Below are positions 26,106 to 35,489 of a DNA stretch of 64,000 bases, piece by piece; position 1 is the first letter of the stretch; every line of letters starts with the position of its first letter. The stretch covers positions 121,368 through 185,367 of the forward strand of contig CACMJT010000002.1 in NCBI GenBank assembly GCA_902614065.1. Reading direction: 5' to 3'. The notes below the pieces were generated by a model. The model was not told where the DNA came from. It was given only the letters and a program-made list of their open reading frames with translations, and did no database searches. The DNA is from an uncultured Bacteroidota bacterium. Its GTDB lineage: Bacteria > Bacteroidota > Bacteroidia > Flavobacteriales > Flavobacteriaceae. Both the position numbers and the translations under genes were made by a program.

Positions 26106-27017
26106 TTAAAACCTAAGTAATACCTCAAAATTTTTTTTCGGAAAGTATTTGTCAATTGTGTCAATATCTCGAGTAAATCCAATCAAAAATCCTCCTCCAC
26201 CTGAACCACAAAGTTTCAAATAGTAATCTTCATTTTCGATACCATCGGTCCATAATTTTTTAAAATTGCTAGGTATCATCTCTTGAAAATTATCAAATGT
26301 TTTTTTCGAAAGTTCAATAAAGTTATTTTCAAAATCTTCATATTTACGTTCCAAAAAATTTGTAATTGAATTATTTGTGGCAACCGCAAACTCATTTTCA
26401 AAAAAAACTTCAAAATCTTTTCGTCTAAGTTTATTTAAAAAAATCTCCACTAAACCTTGAGTGTTTCCTTTACATTCTGTGTCTAAAAGAAAAAGTGTTC
26501 TTTTGGAGTTAATATTTTGAGGGGGAATATCAATGGTATTAATACTATTTTTTGACTCAACTAATAATGGTTTTTGAACATAGCAACTGAGTGGATCAAT
26601 TCCAGAGGATTGTCCATGAAAAAATGATTCAATATTAGATAAAATCAATTTTAAATCATTTATCTCTAAATTGATACCAAGTTCCTGTTTATAGGATTCA
26701 TAAATAGCAGCTACAACTGCGCCACTACTTCCTAAGCCATAACTTTCTGGAATTGTGCTTTCAAAATATAAACCGTTTTCTATATCAGAGTCAAGTTTCA
26801 AAGTATTTAACTTATTACTTACAAATTCATTGTTTTTTATGTATTTAGATAATTGCTTTAAATTGATATTTGAATCTTTTTGAACATTATTAAGTTTACT
26901 TGAAAATTTGAGTGAACCGTAATATTTTTTGTAAGGGATTACTATTGCTTTTGAGTTTTTTATAATACCATATTCACCAAATAGTAAAATTTTGGAAAAA
27001 AACTTTTTCTTATTCAT
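26106..27017 (-). CDS. mvk: Mevalonate kinase (GHMP family)
   Basis: 303 residues from the ATG at 27017, which gives the normal N-terminus (KKKFFSKILLFGEYGII). Longer starts lie deep inside mvaD in another frame. GHMP motifs: the phosphate-binding PESYGLGSSGAVVAA, FHGQSSGIDPLSCY and C-terminal KLCGSGGGGFLIGF. It phosphorylates mevalonate in the isoprenoid pathway. It overlaps the upstream mvaD by 8 bp, and the two are clearly an operon. Confidence 0.88.
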   Translation of the reverse strand: MNKKKFFSKILLFGEYGIIKNSKAIVIPYKKYYGSLKFSSKLNNVQKDSNINLKQLSKYIKNNEFVSNKLNTLKLDSDIENGLYFESTIPESYGLGSSGAVVAAIYESYKQELGINLEINDLKLILSNIESFFHGQSSGIDPLSCYVQKPLLVESKNSINTIDIPPQNINSKRTLFLLDTECKGNTQGLVEIFLNKLRRKDFEVFFENEFAVATNNSITNFLERKYEDFENNFIELSKKTFDNFQEMIPSNFKKLWTDGIENEDYYLKLCGSGGGGFLIGFTRDIDTIDKYFPKKNFEVLLRF

Positions 27018-28044
27018 TTCTAGGTTTTGGTCCATCACCAATAAAATCGTGAATATATTTTTTATTGTTGCAAAATTTGGATAGATTTTTTTCAATAAAT
27101 GTCTTTATTTCAATTTCTTCATTTTTTGGATATAACAAGTGAACATTTGCGCCAGCATCTAGGGTGAAACATAAATTAAGATTTGTTTCTTTTCTGAAAC
27201 TCCATACTTCATTTATAATTTGGATAGTGTTTGGTTTGAATAAAATATAAGGTGTTTTGGATGTCATCATAAGGGCATGGAGCATCAATGCTTCCTGCTC
27301 AACAATATGAATGAAAGATTCTAAATCTCCAGAAATTAATGATTTCTTCAAACCACCTATATTTTCATGCGCTTTATTAACTCTATCTACTTTAAAAATA
27401 TGAGTGTTCATAAGCTCATGACCATGTGAACTTGATACATCTTTTTTTTCATGGTCCACAATCAAGATTGTATCCATGTAATTATTAAATATTTTGTGAT
27501 AGTTGTTAACTGGAATTGCATAATCGTCACTGCTATTTTCAAAATGTTTTGTTTTTCCCCATACTGCAACAGGTCCATATATGCTTCTAGAAGCACTGCC
27601 GGATCCTAGTCTTGATATGATTGAGGATTGATTAAAAAAATCTTTTTCATTTTCATTAATCATTTTTTCTATTTCATAAAGACATAATGACAAAGAGCTA
27701 AATGCAGATGCTGAGGATGCAATTCCACTGCTGTGAGGAAACGTGTTTTCTGACTCTATTTTTAAACTTAAATGATTGAGAGACGGACAATATTGAATGA
27801 TTCTTTTAAAAAAAGTATCTATTTTCTTATTAAACGACTTCTTTTTTTCACCATGAAAAAAGAATTCATAATTAAATCCTTTGTTTGATTGTGAATAAGA
27901 AACCTTGGTTTTAGAGTTGCAGTTTTTTAGTGTAAAACTTATTGATGGATTAATTGGAATTTGATTTTCTTTTTTACCCCAATATTTGACCAGTGCAATA
28001 TTTGATGGTGAAATCCAACTTGTAAAACCTGATTTATTATTCAT
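27010..28044 (-). CDS. mvaD: Diphosphomevalonate decarboxylase
   Basis: 344 residues. It turns mevalonate diphosphate into isopentenyl diphosphate, with ATP. Family marks: SPSNIALVKYWGK near the start, FPHSSGIASSASAFSSL (phosphate loop), RLGSGSASRSIYGPVAVWG, and the late LDAGANVHLLYP with the catalytic Asp. It lies 22 bp after the flavoprotein gene and overlaps mvk. Confidence 0.95.
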   Translation of the reverse strand: MNNKSGFTSWISPSNIALVKYWGKKENQIPINPSISFTLKNCNSKTKVSYSQSNKGFNYEFFFHGEKKKSFNKKIDTFFKRIIQYCPSLNHLSLKIESENTFPHSSGIASSASAFSSLSLCLYEIEKMINENEKDFFNQSSIISRLGSGSASRSIYGPVAVWGKTKHFENSSDDYAIPVNNYHKIFNNYMDTILIVDHEKKDVSSSHGHELMNTHIFKVDRVNKAHENIGGLKKSLISGDLESFIHIVEQEALMLHALMMTSKTPYILFKPNTIQIINEVWSFRKETNLNLCFTLDAGANVHLLYPKNEEIEIKTFIEKNLSKFCNNKKYIHDFIGDGPKPRNE

Positions 28045-28066
28045 CAGTTTTAATTTTTAGGTTAAA

Positions 28067-29113
28067 TCAATTAATAGTTCCAATATCAGTTTTTGCAGGC
28101 TTTTTTATTGACCCGTCAAAACCATTTATGCCTGAGACAGTGGTATATTTTAAAATATTTTTCTTTCCAGGATTAATCAATTGATATGCACTATGACACA
28201 TAACAGCAGCTTCATGAAAACCAGATAATATTAGTTTTAATTTTCCAGGATATGTATTGATATCTCCAACAGCATAAACGCCTTTAATATTTGTCTGATA
28301 ATCCAATGAATTGTTTACCACAATGGCATTTTTTTCAATTTCAAGACCCCAATTTTTAAAAATATTCATTTTGGGAACGAGACCAAAAAGTGGAATAAAA
28401 AAATCTGCCTGCATATTAATTATTTTTTCTCCACTTTTAACATTAATACTCTCTAATTTTTTTTCTCCAAATAATTCTACAACTTGAGCAGGTGTGATTA
28501 CATCAACAATTCCTTTGTCTTTTAGTTCTTGTACAGATTTAACAGAACTGTTAGCTCCCCTGAATTCATTCCTTCTATGAATAAGAGAAATATTACAAAT
28601 TTTTGATAGTTCAATAGTCCAATCAAGTGCAGAATCTCCACCACCAGCAATTATTACATTTTTATTTTTAAATTTTTCCTTTTCAATAATGGAATATTGG
28701 ACTCCTCTATTCTCAAATTTATCCAAACCTTCAATAGATGGTTTCCTTGGTTCAAAATTTCCTAATCCACCTGCAATTACAATAACTTTCCCATGAATTT
28801 CTGTCCCTTTATTTGTTTTTAAAACAAAATGGTCATCTTTCTTGTCTAATTCCTCAGCAATCTCACCCAGTGAAAAATTTGGTGAAAATGGTTTAATCTG
28901 GTCCAAAAGGTTATCAACTAATTTGCCAGCCAAAATTTCTGGGTGAGCTGGAATGTCATAAATCGGTTTATTAGGATAAATTTCGACACACTGTCCACCT
29001 GGTTTTGTTAAAGAATCAACTAGGTGACATTTCATACCCAATAAGCCAGCTTCAAAAACAGTAAAAAGTCCAGTAGGTCCCGCACCAATAATAATTAAGT
29101 CAGTTTTTATCAT
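28067..29113 (-). CDS. Ferredoxin-NADP reductase-like FAD/NAD(P) oxidoreductase
   Basis: 348 residues. Two nucleotide-binding motifs (IIIGAGPTGLFTVFEAG for FAD; VIIAGGGDSALDW for NADPH) and KPGGQC place it in the thioredoxin-reductase-like ferredoxin-NADP reductase group (YumC type). There is no CxxC redox pair after the NADPH motif, which separates it from thioredoxin reductase. The C-terminal GVYAVGDINTYPGKLKL is typical. It overlaps the NifU-like gene by 4 bp and so may supply electrons for Fe-S cluster or isoprenoid enzymes. Confidence 0.88.
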   Translation of the reverse strand: MIKTDLIIIGAGPTGLFTVFEAGLLGMKCHLVDSLTKPGGQCVEIYPNKPIYDIPAHPEILAGKLVDNLLDQIKPFSPNFSLGEIAEELDKKDDHFVLKTNKGTEIHGKVIVIAGGLGNFEPRKPSIEGLDKFENRGVQYSIIEKEKFKNKNVIIAGGGDSALDWTIELSKICNISLIHRRNEFRGANSSVKSVQELKDKGIVDVITPAQVVELFGEKKLESINVKSGEKIINMQADFFIPLFGLVPKMNIFKNWGLEIEKNAIVVNNSLDYQTNIKGVYAVGDINTYPGKLKLILSGFHEAAVMCHSAYQLINPGKKNILKYTTVSGINGFDGSIKKPAKTDIGTIN

Positions 29114-29331
29114 TCAACACTGGTTACTTTTTCAATCTGCGGAACATATTTTTTTATTGTCATTTCAACTCCATTTTTTAAGGTCATTTGATTAACAGTA
29201 CAGTTAACACAATTTCCTAGAAGTTTAACTTTTACCTCTGTTTCTGTAAATGAGATAAGTTTAATATTACCTCCATCTGACTGCAAAAAGGGTCTTATTT
29301 CATCAAGTGCTTTTTCTATTTGCTTCTTCAT
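29110..29331 (-). CDS. NifU C-terminal domain Fe-S scaffold protein
   Basis: 73 residues, the length of a stand-alone NifU C-terminal (Nfu) domain. IRPFLQSDGGNIKLI leads to the cluster-binding pair Cys41-Cys44 (LGNCVNCTVN). It binds and passes on a 4Fe-4S cluster as a dimer. It sits between the Mrp-type ATPase and the ferredoxin-NADP reductase-like gene, a coherent Fe-S handling set. Confidence 0.92.
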   Translation of the reverse strand: MKKQIEKALDEIRPFLQSDGGNIKLISFTETEVKVKLLGNCVNCTVNQMTLKNGVEMTIKKYVPQIEKVTSVE

Positions 29332-29335
29332 ATAA

Positions 29336-30418
29336 TTATTGGCATCCCGCCATTGTTTTAATTTTTAATATTTCAGTAGGTGGTAAATTTTTATTTCTTT
29401 CAACTAAAAATTTAATCATTTTTTTTGTTATTTCATTGTAAATCAGGGCAACACCTGAGTCATCGTCCACCGCTAGGGGTCTTCCAACGTCTGCAGACTC
29501 TCTAATTTGTTGTATAATAGGAATCTCACCCAGAAAAGGGATTTTAAAATCCTCTGCTAAATTTTTTGCACCATCCTTTCCAAATATATAGTGCTTTGTA
29601 TTATCATTTTCTGTTTCATAATAAGCCATATTTTCCACAATACCTAGGACAGGGATGTTGATATTATCTTGCTGATACATGGATACTCCTTTTCTAGCAT
29701 CTGCCAAAGCTACAATTTGCGGAGTACTAATTATTAAAGCACCATTAATTGAAATTTTTTGCATTATGCTTAAGTGAATATCTCCTGTTCCGGGTGGAAG
29801 ATCAACAAGTAAAAAGTCAAGATTGCCCCAATCAGCATCAAAAATTAGTTGATTAAGTGCTTTTGATGCCATTGGTCCTCTCCAAACTACAGCTTGATCC
29901 ATATTAGTAAAAAATCCAATAGATAAAACTTTTATTCCATAACTTTCTATTGGAGACATTTTTGATTTACCATCCACATTAACAGCAAGAGGTTTAGAAC
30001 CTACCAAATCGAACATTATATGCATTGATGGGCCGTAGATATCTGCATCTAAAACTCCCACACTGAATCCCATTTTTTTGAGGGAACAAGCAATATTTGC
30101 TGTGAGTGTAGACTTACCAACCCCTCCTTTTGCTGATGAAACAGCTATTATATTTTTAATATTTTCTAAGCGATTAACATTTTGTGAAATTGTTGGTTTA
30201 ACAACAGTAATATTTAGTTTATATGTAAAATCTTTGGAATAATTTTCGTTTAAATTTTCCAATATTTTTTTCTCCAACTCTTTTTTGTGTTTCAAAGTTG
30301 GATTTGTAGAATTAATGTCAATAATTATTTCTCTATCAAAGTGATTGATATTTATAATATCATGAGAGTCAATAATTCCTAAGAGGATTTTCTTTATTTT
30401 GGGTTTATCGAACTTCAT
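29336..30418 (-). CDS. apbC: Mrp/ApbC-type Fe-S cluster carrier ATPase
   Basis: 360 residues from the ATG at 30418, which gives the usual KFDKPKIKKILLG start; a longer version to 30454 adds an atypical hydrophobic extension. An N-terminal DUF59/MIP18-like domain (1-80) precedes a deviant Walker A loop (AVSSAKGGVGKST, around 97), VLDADIYGPS and LLVDLPPGTGD. The CxxC that bridges a cluster in E. coli Mrp is missing: the region after GIVENMAYY contains no Cys. It is predicted to deliver Fe-S clusters. The next gene starts 5 bp on. Confidence 0.92.
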   Translation of the reverse strand: MKFDKPKIKKILLGIIDSHDIININHFDREIIIDINSTNPTLKHKKELEKKILENLNENYSKDFTYKLNITVVKPTISQNVNRLENIKNIIAVSSAKGGVGKSTLTANIACSLKKMGFSVGVLDADIYGPSMHIMFDLVGSKPLAVNVDGKSKMSPIESYGIKVLSIGFFTNMDQAVVWRGPMASKALNQLIFDADWGNLDFLLVDLPPGTGDIHLSIMQKISINGALIISTPQIVALADARKGVSMYQQDNINIPVLGIVENMAYYETENDNTKHYIFGKDGAKNLAEDFKIPFLGEIPIIQQIRESADVGRPLAVDDDSGVALIYNEITKKMIKFLVERNKNLPPTEILKIKTMAGCQ

Positions 30419-30455
30419 TGCTTTTGCATTTGCAAATATAATGCTAACAATCAAA

Positions 30456-30782
30456 TTATAGTTCAGTACTGGGATCCCAAAAATATTTATTGAAATTTAC
30501 CAACTTATCATCCACAACTCTTAGGCCTTCATTCTCCAATAATTGCTTCATTAAATTTGTGCCGCTAAAGTGGTGCTTTCCCGTTAAAACACCATTTCTG
30601 TTTAGTACCCTATGGGCAGGAATGTCAGAATTTTGGTGGGAAGAATTCATAGCCCATCCAACAGTTCTTGCACTTTTCCTTGAACCTAGATAATTAGCTA
30701 TAGCTCCATATGTTGTAACCCTGCCATATGGTACTTTTTTTACGACATCATAAACCTTTAAAAAAAAGTCCATTTTTTTCAT
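30456..30782 (-). CDS. Alkyltransferase-like protein (MGMT fold without active Cys)
   Basis: 108 residues from the ATG at 30782, which overlaps the trmB stop (ATGA). It matches the DNA-binding domain of O6-alkylguanine-DNA alkyltransferase: VPYGRVTTYGAIA, SARTVGWAM with the arginine finger, and IPAHRVLNRNG. The acceptor Cys of PCHR is Ala56 here, so it cannot take up alkyl groups. Such ATL proteins bind O6-alkylguanine and hand the lesion to nucleotide excision repair. Confidence 0.9.
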   Translation of the reverse strand: MKKMDFFLKVYDVVKKVPYGRVTTYGAIANYLGSRKSARTVGWAMNSSHQNSDIPAHRVLNRNGVLTGKHHFSGTNLMKQLLENEGLRVVDDKLVNFNKYFWDPSTEL

Positions 30783-31444
30783 CACATAATTTTAAAACAC
30801 ATGTATGTTATTTTTTTATCAGAGAATTTTTTTTCGTAAAACGTTTGAATATTTATTGCATCTGTAGGTGCATTTCTATTTGAATATATATCATGATTGG
30901 ATTTGACAATTTCTAAACCCATACCCTCGGCTATCCCAAGAGTGTATCCATGTAAAAATTCACTATCTGTCTTTAAATGAATAAGTGAATTTTTTTTCAA
31001 TATCTTTTTATAAAGTTTTACAAAATTAGTGTTAAGTAACCTGTGCTTTCTCCGTTGGAACTTTATCTGTGGATCGGGAAATGTCAACCAAATTTCACTA
31101 ATTTCACCCACATCAAAAACTTTATCTATCAATTCAATCTGACACCTTAGAAAACAAACGTTTTTTAAATTTTCAGAGATTGAATCTTTCGCACCTTTCC
31201 AAATTCTGGCGCCTTTAATGTCAATACCAATAAAATTTTGATTTGGATACTTAGAGGCCAATGAAAATGTATATTCACCTTTTCCACATCCGAGTTCTAG
31301 AATAATTGGATTATCATTTTTAAAAAAATTTGACCATTTACCCTTTAATTTAAATTTGTCATTAACTAAATCCTCTCGATTAGGTTGCAGTAAATTATCA
31401 AACGATAAATTTTCTTTAAATCTTTTTAGCTTATTCCCTCCCAA
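30782..31444 (-). CDS. trmB: tRNA (guanine-N7)-methyltransferase
   Basis: 220 residues. It makes m7G46 in tRNA, with S-adenosylmethionine. Motif I ILELGCGKGEYTFSLA, FIGIDIKGARIW, and the family signature LTFPDPQIKFQRRKHRLLN are clear. The start is a TTG (GGNKLKRFKENLSF follows, as in related proteins); I see no in-frame ATG nearby. It lies 2 bp after the sensor kinase stop and may be transcribed with it. Confidence 0.93.
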   Translation of the reverse strand: MGGNKLKRFKENLSFDNLLQPNREDLVNDKFKLKGKWSNFFKNDNPIILELGCGKGEYTFSLASKYPNQNFIGIDIKGARIWKGAKDSISENLKNVCFLRCQIELIDKVFDVGEISEIWLTFPDPQIKFQRRKHRLLNTNFVKLYKKILKKNSLIHLKTDSEFLHGYTLGIAEGMGLEIVKSNHDIYSNRNAPTDAINIQTFYEKKFSDKKITYMCFKIM

Positions 31445-31446
31445 AT

Positions 31447-32484
31447 TTATTGTAAAGATTTTTCAAGTGTGAAAGAAAATTCTGAACCCACACCAAATTC
31501 ACTTTCTATATATATTTTTTCATCATGGGCATCCATTATGTGCTTAACTATTGCCAATCCCAGTCCTGAGCCGCCTCCTTTTCTACTTCCTGACTGATCA
31601 ACTCTGTAAAATCTTTCAAAAAGTCTATTGAAATGTTTTTCCTCGATACCCAGCCCATTGTCTGTAACTCTTACAATAATTTTATTTTCAGTCAATTCCT
31701 GTATAACCAATTCAGTAGTACCATTTTCTTTTCCATATTTTATGGAATTTTCGACCAAATTTGTTAAAACTTGTTGAATTTTCTCATTATCAGCATTTAC
31801 TCTAAGCGGTAATTTATCATTGAATTCTAACAATAATTTTATGTTTTTTTTTGAAGCTCTGATTTCTAGCATTTCCAAAGTATTTTGTGCCAAATTAATA
31901 ATATCAAAGTCGGTTCTTTGAATTTCAGATTCGCCACTTTCAATTTTTGTGATTAGATCTAAGTCTTTAACTATCAAGTTTAACCTGTGTATGGCTTTCC
32001 CTGCAATTTTTAAATATTTTTTATTAACCTCATCATCATCAATGGCACCATCAAGTAAGGTCAAAATATAACTTTCACTTGTGAATAGGGGTGTTTTGAG
32101 TTCATGAGCAAGATTACCAATAAATTCTCTTCTAAAAGTTTCTTGTTTTTTCATTTCAGAAATTTCAGATTTTTGATCATCATCATACTGTCTAATTTTC
32201 TTCAATAAATCTTCCATATTGGTAGTGATAGTTGAATCAACATCGGATTGGAAAATTTCATCAGAAATCACCTTTACACTGTTATAAAGAAAAAATTTTA
32301 CGAAAAATGCTCCAATTGCATATACAACTATTGAACATAAAATAAATAATAAGAAAAAATTTAAACTAAAGATGGATTCAATTGAAAATTCTCCGATAGT
32401 AGCTGATGCAATTAAACAAATTACAAGTGATATTACAATCGAATAAAAAAGAGATTGAAATCGAATCTTCTGACGTATAGACAT
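31447..32484 (-). CDS. Sensor histidine kinase (PhoR-like)
   Basis: 345 residues. Two N-terminal membrane helices (about 12-33 and 42-66) flank a very short periplasmic segment. The HisKA motif is EFIGNLAHELKTPLFT (His near 128). ATP-binding boxes follow: NLVENSIKYG, VTDNGLGIEEKH, FERFYRVD and GGGSGLGLAIVKHI. The minimal sensor region suggests it senses the membrane or a partner protein, as PhoR-type kinases do. It is directly downstream of its response regulator with no gap. Confidence 0.92.
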   Translation of the reverse strand: MSIRQKIRFQSLFYSIVISLVICLIASATIGEFSIESIFSLNFFLLFILCSIVVYAIGAFFVKFFLYNSVKVISDEIFQSDVDSTITTNMEDLLKKIRQYDDDQKSEISEMKKQETFRREFIGNLAHELKTPLFTSESYILTLLDGAIDDDEVNKKYLKIAGKAIHRLNLIVKDLDLITKIESGESEIQRTDFDIINLAQNTLEMLEIRASKKNIKLLLEFNDKLPLRVNADNEKIQQVLTNLVENSIKYGKENGTTELVIQELTENKIIVRVTDNGLGIEEKHFNRLFERFYRVDQSGSRKGGGSGLGLAIVKHIMDAHDEKIYIESEFGVGSEFSFTLEKSLQ

Positions 32485-33168
32485 TTAGGCTTTAAATTTG
32501 TAGCCTACTCCCTTTGTTGTTTTTATATAGTTCTCACCCAGTTTTTCTCTCAATTTTCTTACATGAACATCAATTGTTCTGTCCCCAACAACAACTTGGC
32601 TTCCCCAAACCTTATTCATAATTTCATCCCTCGAAAAAACTTTTCCGGGCTTAGACGCTAATAAAAATAATAATTCAAACTCTTTTCTTGGTAAAATTAT
32701 TTCTGTTTTATTTCTTGTAACTAAATATTCCTCTCTATTAATTTTTAAATCAGATACCTTAATAAAAGTTTCACCATTTTCGAAGGATTTTAATCTTTTG
32801 GCAATATTTGTGATCTTTTTTAAAAGAATTTTAGGTTTAATAGGTTTATTAATGTAATCATCTGCACCCGCATCAAATGCTGCAATTTGTGTGTAATCCT
32901 CTCCCCTAGCAGAAAGAAATATAATTTGGACGTTCTTTAAATTATCTATATTTCTTATTTCTGTACATGCCTCAATGCCATTCATTTCAGGCATCATGAC
33001 GTCCATTAAAATAATATCGGGTTTGAATTTTTTTGATTTTTTTACTGCTTGAATACCATTGTATGCTACTTTTACTTCAAAATCAGAATTTGAAAGATTG
33101 TATTTTAAAATTTCTACAATTTCTGGGTCATCGTCTACTACTAAAATTTTGGCAGATGTTTTTTTCAT
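32485..33168 (-). CDS. OmpR/PhoB-family response regulator
   Basis: 227 residues. A receiver domain has the acidic pocket VVDDD, phospho-acceptor Asp56 (ILMDVMMPEMNG) and Lys108 region (NKPIKPKIL). The C-terminal winged helix (about 130-227) has FELLFLLASKPGKVFSR, VVVGDRTIDVHVRKLREKLG and TTKGVGYKF. It pairs with the kinase that follows immediately. The target regulon is not visible; a phosphate role is only suggested by similarity to PhoB. Confidence 0.93.
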   Translation of the reverse strand: MKKTSAKILVVDDDPEIVEILKYNLSNSDFEVKVAYNGIQAVKKSKKFKPDIILMDVMMPEMNGIEACTEIRNIDNLKNVQIIFLSARGEDYTQIAAFDAGADDYINKPIKPKILLKKITNIAKRLKSFENGETFIKVSDLKINREEYLVTRNKTEIILPRKEFELLFLLASKPGKVFSRDEIMNKVWGSQVVVGDRTIDVHVRKLREKLGENYIKTTKGVGYKFKA

Positions 33169-33227
33169 TTAAAGCTTTAATTTAGGGATTTTAAAAAAAA
33201 AAATAGTTCAATTAACAATTATTTAAT

Positions 33228-34199
33228 ATGCATCGCTACTTAGCTAGTATTTTTAATGAGTCTGAAATTGAAACGGCGATACAAGACGCTTTTAAGTTTA
33301 ATTATAACAGTTGTGATCTATACAAAGAATATTGCGATTCAATTAATAAAAATTATTCTGAGAATATTAAGATAGAGGATATACCATTTTTACCAATCAG
33401 TTTTTTTAAAAACCATAAAATCCAATCCAATCAAAAATCAAAAAGTAAACTATTTTTAAGTAGCGGAACTACTGGAAAAAAAAGCAAACACTATGTAACG
33501 GATTTAAATATTTATAACCATAGTTTAATAAACTCATTTAAATATGCCTTTGGAGACCCAAAAAAGTTTCATTTCATTGGAGTAACGCCCAGTCCCGAGG
33601 AAAGAAAAAATTCATCTTTGATTTATATGATTGATAAATTACAGAGTTATTCAAAGAACGAAGGATTTTTTTCATCTAAATTCGAGGAATTTAAGATCAA
33701 AATAAAAAAAATTCAAAAATCTAAATCTGAAATTATAGTATTTGGTTTATCACATATGTTATTAGAATTTATTGAGAATAAAAAAATCAAATTAAACAAT
33801 TGTATTGTGATTGAAACAGGTGGTATGAAAGGGAATAGAGAAGAAATTGAAAAGAAAAAACTCCATGAAATTTTATCTTATGGGTATGGGACTGACAAAA
33901 TTTTTTCAGAGTATGGAATGACTGAACTATTATCTCAAAGTTATACTGTGAAGGATGATATATTTCGTCCGCCACCATGGAAAAAAGTTTTAATCAGAGA
34001 TTTTAACGATCCTTTTAAAATTAAGAAAATAGGGAGGGGAATTATAAACATTATTGATTTGGCGAATATTAATTCATGCTGTTTTATATCTACAGAAGAC
34101 ATTGGAGAAGTATTCAAAGATGGTTCATTTAAAATTTATGGGAGAGCAAATGAATCCGATATTAGAGGATGTAATAATATGTTATTGGATATTAATTAA
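33228..34199 (+). CDS. LuxE-like acyl-activating enzyme / acyl transferase
   Basis: 323 residues. It is similar to the LuxE acyl-protein synthetase and coenzyme F390/phenylacetate-CoA ligase group: IPFLPISFFKNHKI, the AMP-binding loop LFLSSGTTGKKSKHYV (around 81), VIETGGMKG and FSEYGMTELLSQSY. It should adenylate a carboxylic acid. No LuxC/D, acyl carrier protein or polysaccharide genes are near, so the substrate is unknown. It converges with tyrS and overlaps it by 18 bp. Confidence 0.8.
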   Translation: MHRYLASIFNESEIETAIQDAFKFNYNSCDLYKEYCDSINKNYSENIKIEDIPFLPISFFKNHKIQSNQKSKSKLFLSSGTTGKKSKHYVTDLNIYNHSLINSFKYAFGDPKKFHFIGVTPSPEERKNSSLIYMIDKLQSYSKNEGFFSSKFEEFKIKIKKIQKSKSEIIVFGLSHMLLEFIENKKIKLNNCIVIETGGMKGNREEIEKKKLHEILSYGYGTDKIFSEYGMTELLSQSYTVKDDIFRPPPWKKVLIRDFNDPFKIKKIGRGIINIIDLANINSCCFISTEDIGEVFKDGSFKIYGRANESDIRGCNNMLLDIN

Positions 34200-35471
34200 A
34201 AAATAATTTTTTTTACCCTTTTGCAATAAAATATATTTTTTCTTAATCAAAGAAATGGAATCAAAATCAAAATGATCATTAACCCTTTCTTTATTAATCA
34301 TAATCGAATTTTCTTTCAATGATCTTTTGATTTCAGAATTTGATTTAAAAAGTCCTGATAATTGTAAAAATATTTCCACATTTGAAATCGATTCATATTC
34401 ATTTTTTGAAATTTTTACACTTGGTACGTCTTCAAAAATATCAAGGAAAACATCTTCTTTGATTTGCTCTAAGTCACTAAAAGTTGACTTTCCAAAAAAT
34501 ATTTCTGAAGCTTTAATTACGCTCTCTAAGTCCTCCTCAGAATGAACCATCTTGGTTAATTCACTTGCAATAAATTTTTGAAGAATCCTTTCGTGGGGTT
34601 TGGACTTGTGTTCAAGAATTAGGCTATCAATAAATTTTTTGTCAGCCATTGTAAAAATCTTTATGTAGCTTTCCGAATCTTCATCAGACGAGTTCAGCCA
34701 ATACTGGTAAAATTTATACGGTGAAGTTTTATTTCTATCAAGCCAAACATTTCCGTCTTCGGTTTTTCCAAACTTTGATCCATCAGACTTGGTGATTAAA
34801 GGACAGGTTATTGCAAAGCTTTTTTGACCTGTTTTTTTTCTAATTAATTCAATTCCAGATGTAATATTACCCCACTGATCACTTCCACCCATTTGAATTT
34901 TACAATCATAATTCTTCATAAGATGATAAAAATCGTAAGCTTGAAAAAGTTGATATGTAAATTCTGTAAATGACATTCCATCACTTTGACCTGGGCTAAT
35001 TCTTTTTTTGACAGATTCCTTTGACATCATGTAATTAACAGTTAAAGTTTTACCATAATCTCTGAAAAAATCGATAATATTTAACTTACCAATCCAATCA
35101 TGGTTATTTAAAATCAGAGCAGGATTTTTTTGTTTTTTAAAATCAAGAAATTTTGATACTTGATTTTTAATTTTTTCAACATTATGAGATATGTCACTTT
35201 CACTTAGTAAATTTCTTTCCTTTGATTTTCCTGAGGGGTCACCAATCATTCCAGTAGCACCACCTATTAAAAGAATAGGTTTATGTCCGTATTCTTGAAA
35301 ATGTTTCAAAATTAATAATTGAACCAAACTGCCAATGTGTAATGAATCTGATGTTGGATCAAAACCAATGTACGCTGACAAAGATTTTTTTTCCAACTCT
35401 TCATCAACTCCGGGCGTAGAATCTTGAATTAAACCTCTCCATTTTAGCTCCTCGAAAAAGTTTTTTGGCAT
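34182..35471 (-). CDS. tyrS: Tyrosyl-tRNA synthetase
   Basis: 429 residues from the ATG at 35471 (PKNFFEELKWRGLIQDSTPG). Class I synthetase: HIGH motif as SLHIGSLVQ, tyrosine-binding YQLFQAYDF and QMGGSDQWGN, KMSKS motif as KFGKT in SDGSKFGKTEDG, and a C-terminal S4-like RNA-binding domain. It charges tRNA-Tyr. Its 3' end overlaps the convergent LuxE-like gene. Confidence 0.96.
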   Translation of the reverse strand: MPKNFFEELKWRGLIQDSTPGVDEELEKKSLSAYIGFDPTSDSLHIGSLVQLLILKHFQEYGHKPILLIGGATGMIGDPSGKSKERNLLSESDISHNVEKIKNQVSKFLDFKKQKNPALILNNHDWIGKLNIIDFFRDYGKTLTVNYMMSKESVKKRISPGQSDGMSFTEFTYQLFQAYDFYHLMKNYDCKIQMGGSDQWGNITSGIELIRKKTGQKSFAITCPLITKSDGSKFGKTEDGNVWLDRNKTSPYKFYQYWLNSSDEDSESYIKIFTMADKKFIDSLILEHKSKPHERILQKFIASELTKMVHSEEDLESVIKASEIFFGKSTFSDLEQIKEDVFLDIFEDVPSVKISKNEYESISNVEIFLQLSGLFKSNSEIKRSLKENSIMINKERVNDHFDFDSISLIKKKYILLQKGKKNYFLINIQ

Positions 35472-35489
35472 GCCCAAAGATATCTAATA

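Noticed and set aside
27018..27095. Longer start for mevalonate kinase
   Set aside because: The extra 26 residues come from the mvaD coding region in another frame and do not resemble GHMP kinases.
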